Source of the DNA: Roridomyces roridus
Lineage: Eukaryota > Basidiomycota > Agaricomycetes > Agaricales > Mycenaceae
Direction: 5' to 3'
Assembly: GCA_029378245.1 (NCBI GenBank)
Contig: JARKIF010000119.1
Coordinates: 1-64,000, forward strand
Length of the DNA: 64,000 nucleotides
Of this stretch, positions 56,487 to 64,000 are shown one piece after another. The position numbers were made by a program, and so were the translations under genes. Numbering within the stretch: position 1 is the first letter of the stretch; each line of letters starts with the position of its first letter. The notes beneath the pieces were generated by a model. That model was not told the origin of the DNA, ran no database searches, and saw only the letters and a list, made by a program, of their open reading frames with translations.

Positions 56487-59400
56487 ATGTCTCTAGGAAC
56501 TGCTGAAATGGAGAGAGGGACACATTTTCATATCTATGGTAAGTCAACATGGCCCAAGTCTTGTGATGAGAGTCAGTACTGACCTGGCTTTCAGGTGGCA
56601 CCGGTGGTCAGGGTGGGGTAGGTGACCAACATGGGGGAGACGGAGGTCCTGGTGAAGGAGGGACCCTGAGGATCACCAACTTGAAGTAAATTCTAGTGCC
56701 TCAGCAGACCCAGATCTCACAGTACACAGTGTTTATTCATATGGCCAAGAACGAAGACAGCAAGGTCAAATTGAACTCATCAGTAGGTACCTCATCTACA
56801 TATTTGGGAGCCCCACTGAGCAGATATTACAGCACGGGAAGAATGCCACACTGCTCTGGCACTTGTCAGATGTCCTCCAGCTTCTCAGATCTTCCAGGGC
56901 CGAAAGGAAATTCTTGACAAAATGCAACAGTACTTTTCCCAAGAACCCAAGAAGAGAAGGATTTTTGTCCTCCATGGTCTTGGTGGCTCTGGGAAGACTC
57001 AGGTGGCTCTGAAATTTCTAGAGTCAGTCAATGAGTAAGCACTTCTTGTTACAGAAAACATTGCTTATGGTTAACAATTTTTCCAGTTTGACAAAGCAGT
57101 TCTTTGTGAATGCCAGCTCTACCGAGGCTCTCAAAACATCCTTCACAAACATAGGAATTTCCCAGAGCTTTGGTAGAACACCAGAAGCTGGCCTTCAATG
57201 GCTTATTTCTGAGAACAAAGAGTGGACTCTCCTCTTTGATAATGCAGATGATCCAAAACTGAAGTTATCACCATTCTTCCCACAATGCACCCATGGAAAC
57301 ATTATCATCACTTCTCGAAACCCACAACTTGCTGCTTATGTGCCTGCTTCTCACTCACAGGTGGGAGACTTGGATGATGAAACTGCGGCTCTTCTCCTTC
57401 TTGCAAGAGCAGTGAAGGAGCACACAGATGAAAACTATAAATTGGCTGTGGACATTGTGCAGGAGCTGTCATGCCTGCCTCTTGCAATTGTGCAGGCTGG
57501 GGCTTATATTGCCAAGTTCAAATGTCTCATGAATTATCTGTCACTCTACAGGCAGAACAAAGAAGAGTTATTGCGACAGCACCCTGATCAAACTCTTGAT
57601 AACTATGAATGGACTGTCTATACAACATGGCAGATTAGCTTTGAGAAACTCAGCCCAGTGGCTGCACACTTGTTGCAACTCTGTGCTTTATTGCACCACA
57701 GCAATATTCCAGAGTCAATATTTGTTAAGGCCACAAAGTGGATAGCACACAATGGAGGGAATGAAACTGGGTCACTGCAGGAAGCCAGAGAATTTCTGGG
57801 AAACTTTGTCTCAAGTTCAGGAAGTTGGCATGAACAACATTTTAGGAATACCGTAGCGGAGATTGAGGAATACTCTTTGCTTGAGAGTGATGAAAGAAGC
57901 AAAACCCTAAGCATGCATCCACTTGTACATCTGTGGTGCTCAGGCACCCAATCCAATCAAGCTACCGCACGGGAGTGCATGACAAATGTATTAGGCATGG
58001 CAATAGAAAGGGGCCGGGGTGGATACTTGAGTAGGATTGGGCTGACAGCTCACGTAGAAATGCTTGCCCCAGATTTGAGGATGATGAACCCCAGATTCTG
58101 GAATCGATATGGACAGGTTTATTGTGACGGAGGTAAATTTGAGCAAGCAAAGGGTTTGTGTGAAATGAATCTGGAGAGACAGAGGGCGTTGTTTGGAAAT
58201 GACCATCCTGGCACGCTGACTGCCATGGCCAACCTTGCAGCCACATATGGGCAACTGGGTCGGTACAAAGAGGCAGAGCCCCTTGAAATTTCTGTCCTCA
58301 AAGCCCGTCAGAAACTCCTTGGTGATGACCATCCGGACACCCTGAGAGCCATGGCCAACCTTGCAGTCACGTACTGGAGGCTGGGACAGTACAGAGAGGC
58401 AGAGCCCCTCGAACTTTCTGTCCTGGATCGGCGTCAGAAGCTCCTTGGTGATGACCATCCTGATACACTGTTAGCCATAGCCAACCTTGCAGCCACATAC
58501 CGGCAACTGGGTCGGTACAGAGAGGCAGAGCCCCTTGAATTTTCTGTCCTCAAAGAGCGTCAGAAGCTCCTTGGTGATGACCATCCTGACACCCTGAGAG
58601 CCATGGCCAACCTTGCAGGTACATACTGGCAACTGGGTCGGTACAAAGAGGCAGAGCCCCTTGAAATTTCTGTCCTCAAAGAGCGTCAGAAGCTCCTTGG
58701 TGATGACCATCTTGATACACTGTCAGCCATGGCCAACCTTGCAGGTACATACAGGCAACTGGGTCGGTACAAAGAGGCAGAGCCCCTTGAAATTTCTGTC
58801 CTCAAAGCCCGTCAGACACTCCTTGGTGATGACCATCCGGACACCCTGAGAGCCATGGCCAACCTTGCAGTCACGTACTGGAGGCTGGGACAGTACAGAG
58901 AGGCAGAGCCCCTCGAACTTTCTGTCCTGGATCGGCGTCAGAAGCTCCTTGGTGATGACCATCCTGATACACTGTTAGCCATAGCCAACCTTGCAGCCAC
59001 ATACCGGCAACTGGGTCGATACAGAGAGGCAGAGCCCCTTGAATTTTCTGTCCTCAAAGAGCGTCAGAAGCTCCTTGGTGATGACCATCCTGACACCCTG
59101 AGAGCCATGGCCAACCTTGCAGGTACATACAGGCAACTGGGTCGGTACAAAGAGGCAGAGCCCCTTGAAATTTCTGTCCTCAAAGAGCGTCAGAAGCTCC
59201 TTGGTGATGACCATCTTGATACACTGTCAGCCATGGCCAACCTTGCAGGTACATACAGGCAACTGGGTCGGTACAAAGAGGCAGAGCCCCTTGAAATTTC
59301 TGTCCTCAAAAAGCGTCAGAAGCTCCTTGGTGATGACCATCCTGATACACTGTCAGCCATGGCCAACCTTGCAGGTACATACAGGCAACTGGGTCGGTAC

Positions 59401-59979
59401 AAAGAGGCAGAGCCCCTTGAAATTTCTGTCCTCAAAAAGCGTCAGAAGCTCCTTGGTGATGACCATCCTGATACGCTGAGAGCCATGGCCAACCTTGCAG
59501 GTACATACGGGCAACTGGGTCGGTACAAAGAGGCAGAGCCCCTTGAAATTTCTGTCCTCAAAGCCCGTCAGAAACTCCTTGGTGATGACCATCCGGACAC
59601 CCTGAGAGCCATGGCCAACCTTGCAGTCACGTACCGGAAGCTGGGACAGTACAGAGAGGCAGAGCCCCTCGAACTTTCTGTCCTGGATCGGCGTCAGAAG
59701 CTCCTCGGTGAAGAACACCCTGACACGCTGCATGCCATGGCCAATCTTGCTATGACTCTTTATAGCACCAACAGGCACCAGGCAGCAGAAAATTTCCAAC
59801 TCAAAGTTGTTGCCAAATGCAGGAATGTCCTAGGTGCAGACCATCCAGATACTCTCCAAGCTGCCAAAGACTTGAAGGCTACACAGGAGGCTTTGGCTAA
59901 GGCCAACGATTCAGAAAGAACTGTCAAGAGGATTTCCAAACTATTTTCCAGACTCAAATTCTCCCTGTCCAAAAGGTAG
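56487..59979 (+). CDS. NLR-like protein: Gly-rich N-terminus, NB-ARC, kinesin-light-chain-type TPR array (1099 aa)
   Basis: Five exons: 56487-56538, 56595-56685, 56730-56782, 56824-57034 and 57087-59979. All phases close, giving 1099 residues. Start MSLGTAEMERGTHFHIYG, then a GGTGGQGGVGDQHGGDGGPG stretch. CPPASQIFQGRKEILDKMQQ leads into P-loop VLHGLGGSGKTQ, then WTLLFDNADDP (Walker B), GNIIITSRNP (sensor), LSCLPLAIVQAGAYI (GLPLA-type), and MHPLVHLWCS (MHD-like). From about 58216 to 59850 come 13 TPR units of 42 residues (consensus RAMANLAGTYRQLGRYKEAE, then PLEISVLKERQKLLGDDHPDTL), twelve almost identical. It presumably oligomerises on ligand binding by the TPR face. The ligand is unknown. 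Lower GC than the neighbours. Confidence 0.9.
58216..59850 (+). repeat. 126-bp tandem repeats encoding TPR units, with a 504-bp (4-unit) duplication
   Basis: Thirteen in-frame 126-bp units, no remainder. Units 2-5 (from about 58342) and 6-9 (from about 58846) match as a block: units 2 and 6 encode the same residues, as do 3 and 7, while 4/8 and 5/9 differ by one to three residues. This points to a recent 504-bp block duplication and ongoing homogenisation. The 13th unit (HAMANLAMTLYSTNRHQAAE...) is divergent, as edge units usually are. Confidence 0.9.
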
Positions 59980-61357
59980 GGCTTCCCAGACTCGAAGGTG
60001 TCTGTGCAGGAACGGTGCTTTCCATGTTCATATGACGCCAACATGTGTCATTCCCAATGTCAATGTTCCCAACTTTTTGTTGTAGGATTGATCCGTACAG
60101 TCGGGCTCTGATGGACATGTGACCGTGTTCAATCTGCCTGAACATTCAACAGTCATTTTCGTATGTTTCACATTCCCAAAACCATGCGGATGAGTCTCCA
60201 ACGAGCACATGGAACTGCTCTCTGACTCAGTCCAGGCACATGGACTTTTTACTTGCATTTCCAATTCTAGATAAGCAATCTGTATAAATACCTGTCCTGC
60301 TTATCCAATACATTACTACTTCTTCCTCTCACTCTTCTCCTCCCAAACCACTTTCCCCTCACACAACTTTTTCTTTGGGTTGGTCTGAGGCTGTAGCAGC
60401 AGCACAGGAGAAGTACAAATTCAAAAGATAAGTGGCGGGTCAGATCTAGGGTATAGTGGCATGCATCAAGCGGGCGCACCAAAGGGAGCACCGGCGAGAC
60501 AAGGGGAAGAGGGCCGGTGAAGGCGCAACCGGTGTCAGTGGCTTGTTCGTTTTTCTTTTCATATGCACATCGTCTAATCATCTACATAATTGTATTGTCA
60601 GATGATCTAGAGTCTGTTGGAGTATTGCCAAGCTGACCACGAGGTGCACAGCATGCTGGATATGCTAGTAACCCGTTGGAGCCGGATGGTGGTCATTCTA
60701 TCTACGTGTCATGAAACCAGTGTTTGCCAACTGATCCGGTGAACCGCAATCACCGCCATCAGTTCCGTATTACGAGATCTGTTATCATCAAACAATGTAC
60801 GTTCGGTCTACGCACGACAATCCTTCTATCCATAGCGGTGCAAGCACCGTTCCCCTACTCTGGTCATCATGTGAGATCAGTATGGCATATCACACGGAAG
60901 TATTGACAGCAATTCCTCCTCATCGGCATTCGGAACATCTTCGGAAGCTGGCGTCAGATGTGTGCCGTGTTGGTCTCGGGAGTTTGTGGTGGGTCATGTT
61001 CACCTAATGACCATGAGGTCAACATCATGATTTGATGGCACACACTTGGCAGGAGCTCATGCATTCAGCCCCGCAGAACCCTCCTCTTGACAGAGTAGGG
61101 GACGAGAGATGGATGTTGCCCGCCCAAATAGAGAGGGGATACTTCTCGGCTAAACACCAAGAAACTCTCACTCGGACACGAGGGCAACATTACGTGCCCG
61201 GCGCGAGGAGGGGTTCCAAGGACAGAACCCGACACGCAGTGTTAGAACCCAATGCGGGGATTAAACACATGTCAACGGAACTCTCAGCACGGGAGAGTGA
61301 TCACACCAAGGAGGGACTACCCATAGGGTCACAGCACTGCTCATAAATGCTACTCAC

Positions 61358-61707
61358 TGTCATGATATGACCCCAGGCAACAACCCGACGGGTTATAACC
61401 CGATCAATCATCAACCATCAGTACCCTAACAAGTGATCATCACTCATCGGCCGGGTCTTGTCTCAGCCCCTACTTGGTACTCCACTCTCCCCTGCATTTA
61501 AATCCCTAATTGTCTCAATCACCCCTGGTACCTAATTCGATCATGTATTATATATACCCGCCTACAGTCTCAGTACTGTAGACGTAGACGAATCTAGTCT
61601 ATTCTCCCTACACGGCTTGCTCTACCTCTTGAGTCTTGTCTTCTGCTCTTTGCTTGGTCGCCTCGTTGGTTACCGACTAGAACCCGACTTAGCCCTAGGT
61701 GCTGACA
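61358..61707 (+). mobile_element. 5' LTR of a Ty3-like retrotransposon (same family as the solo LTR)
   Basis: TGTCATGA...GGTGCTGACA, 350 bp, roughly 90% identical to 884-1246, with TATATATA at 61549-61556. The five bases on either side (CTCAC and AAAGA) do not match, as expected for a 5' LTR still joined to internal sequence. The stretch 59980-61357 before it holds no supported gene. Confidence 0.88.
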
Positions 61708-61752
61708 AAAGATTCGTCTCCCCTTTACTCGAACACTCGACCGAATGAAACG

Positions 61753-62296
61753 ATGGACCCTACTGCACTGGGTATACCGAACCGAGAGGTGTTCCAATCG
61801 ACGGACGCCACCCACTATCAGGGATTGGATCAAATGGCATGCGAAGCACACATATTCGATCGCGCTGAAGCGCTGAGCGCCGCAGCTCGCGGGCTATTGA
61901 CGGAGATCTGGGGACCAGACGGGAACCCGGAGGCAGGGTTGCAAGCCGGGGTCTTGCACCTTCAGAATGATCTCCAGAATGTGTTCCAAGGCATGTCAAT
62001 GATGGAAGATCATATTGCGAAGACCAACAGCATCATGTTGGATATACTGAAGAATCAGTTGGACACGAAACATGGCGATAAATCCCGCAGAGCGTGGGTT
62101 GCTGTGCTGCCCCAGCAGACTTTTCGGGGACTGCCGAAACCGTGGACGGGTTCTTGGCGGGTTGTTACCTCAACTTCCAAGATAACCCCGTGTACAAAAA
62201 GGACTCCACCAAGATCAACTTTACCCTGTCTTACATGAAAGGGGGGTCCGCAGCAATCTGGGCCGAAAATGTAGTGAAAGCCATGCACAACGGCAG
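61753..62296 (+). pseudogene. Truncated, frameshifted gag of the Ty3-like element
   Basis: ATG 61753: MDPTALGIPNREVFQSTDAT..., a helical region, then after a frame change near 62090 the Gag core ADFSGTAETVDGFLAGCYLN, FQDNP..., KINFTLSYMKGGSAAIWAEN, VVKAMHNG, which matches the Ty3-type retrotrans_gag pattern (F.G....V..FL..C......P.....KI.F.LSYM.GG.A..WA). Coding sequence stops abruptly at about 62296. No protease, reverse transcriptase or integrase follows. Confidence 0.75.
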
Positions 62297-64000
62297 TGTT
62301 ATATCCCGTTCCAACTCCAACCGGTGATGAATGTGCTCTGAACCTACTATAGAAAACACCACAGAGAAACAACAGACTAGATGAGTCTTGATATAGACGA
62401 ATCTATACCAAAACCAACCAACCACGAAGCTTCCGAAGCAAGTGCAGTCTATTGACTAGCAGGAACGACGAGTGTAAGTCCCTAGTACAGGGCCTCGTAA
62501 AGGTTGTAGGGAATACGGTGATTCAGTCTCGATATCGAGTTACAAGAACGTGTTTGCGAATCAAAGTCCTTGATATCAACCAAGAATATCGATTCTAAAG
62601 CGTTTTGTTGGATTTTAAGCTTCTCAGCTAGACTTGTGGTAGTGGTAGTAGTGTTGGCTGTTAGGCCGGTTGCACGAATGCGAGTTTAGGACTTTTAATC
62701 CCTTGAAACACTGGAAGCGATGTTCACAGCGACCGATACGACACGGATTTGTGTTCCTCACAGATCCAGTTCAATCCAATCACAAGCGTTCACAATCCAA
62801 TCCAATATCAAGCACTCAATCACGCAATCACACACACAATAGAGCCAACAATCAAATAGTTCAGATTTTCAATAGAGATCGTATTACACACACGATGCAC
62901 CGTCGAAAGCCTTGGACAAAACCCTTAGGTCGCAGCTGGTAGCTTGCTAGTTCGGGGGAGTATCCAGTGCCCTCTAAGGAAGCATCCTAATTACTTTTAT
63001 ACATGAATGGCAATCACATGATATCGACGAAATAATGGCGTGATTTGATGATATCTTGCATCCTTGAGTCCTGATTGGCCAGCTGATGATTGTCGCTCAG
63101 TCAGCCAGGTTGCCAAGCCATGATACTGCATGGATGTGTGATCCAGCACAGCTCCATGACTTGACCTAGTTTGGTTTCTTGAGATTATGGCGCTCCCGCC
63201 TTCGGACATCCTTGATATGAACCCTGATGAGCCGTAGCTTTCAAACGATACTGATATCATGAGGATTCCAGCTCAGAAACATCGAAATAGAGTGACCATG
63301 GCCGGGGCAGACTTGTTCCGATCATGATATCATCATGATACCGGCAGTGCCACTGCCGATGACTCGGAATAGTCCACCCTCGACTGTATCATCTCCCAAC
63401 TTGTCCGCAGAAGGCTCTCCCTCAAGCTAGCAGTCCAGTACTAAGTAATACCGACTTGTAGCTTTTGATTGATACCCATATTGTGCATGTTTTCTCCAAG
63501 GTTCAACCAGGTCCATCCAAATCACTGAATCAGACCGCTTAGGCCGCATTCCCACTGTTCAACTTGCATCGAGCGCTTTGATATTATCCCCCCTGCATCA
63601 TGCACTGCAACTCTCGACTGGTATCAAGGCTGGGTATGGATAGAACGGGTAGTTCCAAGCAAACCGAGCTCACACACCAAGTTCTGAGGTTGTATCTAGG
63701 CTCTAGACTCTGTCGAGTCGTGCTGCCTCCGGTATCAAGACCCAAATGACCTGCCAGAGGTATTCTCCGTGCATCCCATGCTCTCCAAATTGCATTACCA
63801 GCCGAAACCAGACAGACAGCAATGAGCCGATAGCCTGTGCTTGGTATTATTCCTCTCCTTGGTTCGATGTGAGGTTCGACAACTCCTACATGTTTCGGAG
63901 TGAGTCCGCCAGTCATATCAAGGAATTATCCCTTCAACCCGTACAGTACTCGTCGTCTACACTCAACTGACTGCCTCGGAGCTCAGCATCAGTCCCATAT
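62297..64000. other. Gene-free tail, probably further repeat DNA
   Basis: Starts TGTTATATCCCG exactly where the gag frame ends, the kind of 5' terminus seen in other fungal LTRs, so a second LTR element may have inserted there. I could not find its other end in the window. The remainder is AT-richer, with several GATATCATGA-like palindromes (63040-63330) and no open frame I would support. Confidence 0.35.

Noticed and set aside
57991..59799. Repeated minus-strand ORFs with MVITKELLT-type units
   Set aside because: Mirror frames of the 126-bp TPR repeats; periodicity comes from the real plus-strand array.
58216..59850. CRISPR-like regular repeats
   Set aside because: Units are 126 bp, coding and contiguous, with no spacers; the genome is eukaryotic.

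Overview
The window is fungal nuclear DNA, most likely from a mushroom-forming basidiomycete (Agaricomycetes). Genes carry many short introns (about 41-64 nt, GTRNGT...YAG, some GC-AG). The families present are ones that are expanded in agarics: F-box proteins, DUF6534 membrane proteins, NB-ARC/TPR proteins, a GATA factor with a long zinc-finger loop, and GtaA-type glutaminase. Retrotransposons, a Helitron and MITEs are interspersed. No rRNA, CRISPR array or bacterial-type operon is present. I worked by reading only, so exon borders are inferred from splice signals and reading-frame closure.

Layout. 1-5.3 kb: decayed Helitron Rep-helicase gene with a USP-like tail, broken by frameshifts and by a solo LTR with a 5-bp target duplication. 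5.3-8.1 kb: inverted repeats, a gene remnant, and a tandem array of tRNA-like units on the minus strand, each followed by an oligo-T run. 8.3-9.8 kb: GATA factor (-). 10.2-16.2 kb: a higher-order array of tRNA-like units on the plus strand, carrying two inserted DNA transposons (a 2.17-kb TIR element with a 9-bp duplication and a 198-bp TA-flanked MITE). 16.7-20.0 kb: secreted glutaminase (+) that closes as a 16-exon frame only if a MITE is spliced out as an intron. 20.5-21.8 kb: F-box-like protein (+). 22.7-34.3 kb: five tandem minus-strand paralogs of an unrecognised, mostly disordered family sharing a C-terminal motif (GWGWTGEWNRGD...LR.L), with MITEs between them.

35.3-37.5 kb: a small unrecognised gene and a multi-pass membrane protein (-). 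38.8-40.0 kb: NUP-family purine nucleoside permease (+). 41.0-44.5 kb: NLR-like protein (-) with an N-terminal helical domain resembling the MLKL four-helix bundle, then NB-ARC and TPR-like repeats. 44.7-45.1 kb: small hypothetical gene. 46.4-48.8 kb: cytochrome P450 (-). 49.6-51.6 kb: DUF6534 membrane protein (+). 52.6-55.2 kb: acetyl-CoA synthetase (-), complete at 674 residues. 56.5-60.0 kb: a second NLR-like protein (+) with a Gly-rich start, NB-ARC and thirteen 42-residue TPR units, twelve of them near-identical. 61.4-62.3 kb: LTR plus decayed gag of a Ty3-like element of the same LTR family as the solo LTR. 62.3-64 kb: probably more repeat DNA.

The genes do not form one pathway. The notable content is the combination of Pol III-like tRNA-derived arrays, a lineage-type tandem gene family, two NLRs of different architecture, and transposons that have landed in genes and repeats.
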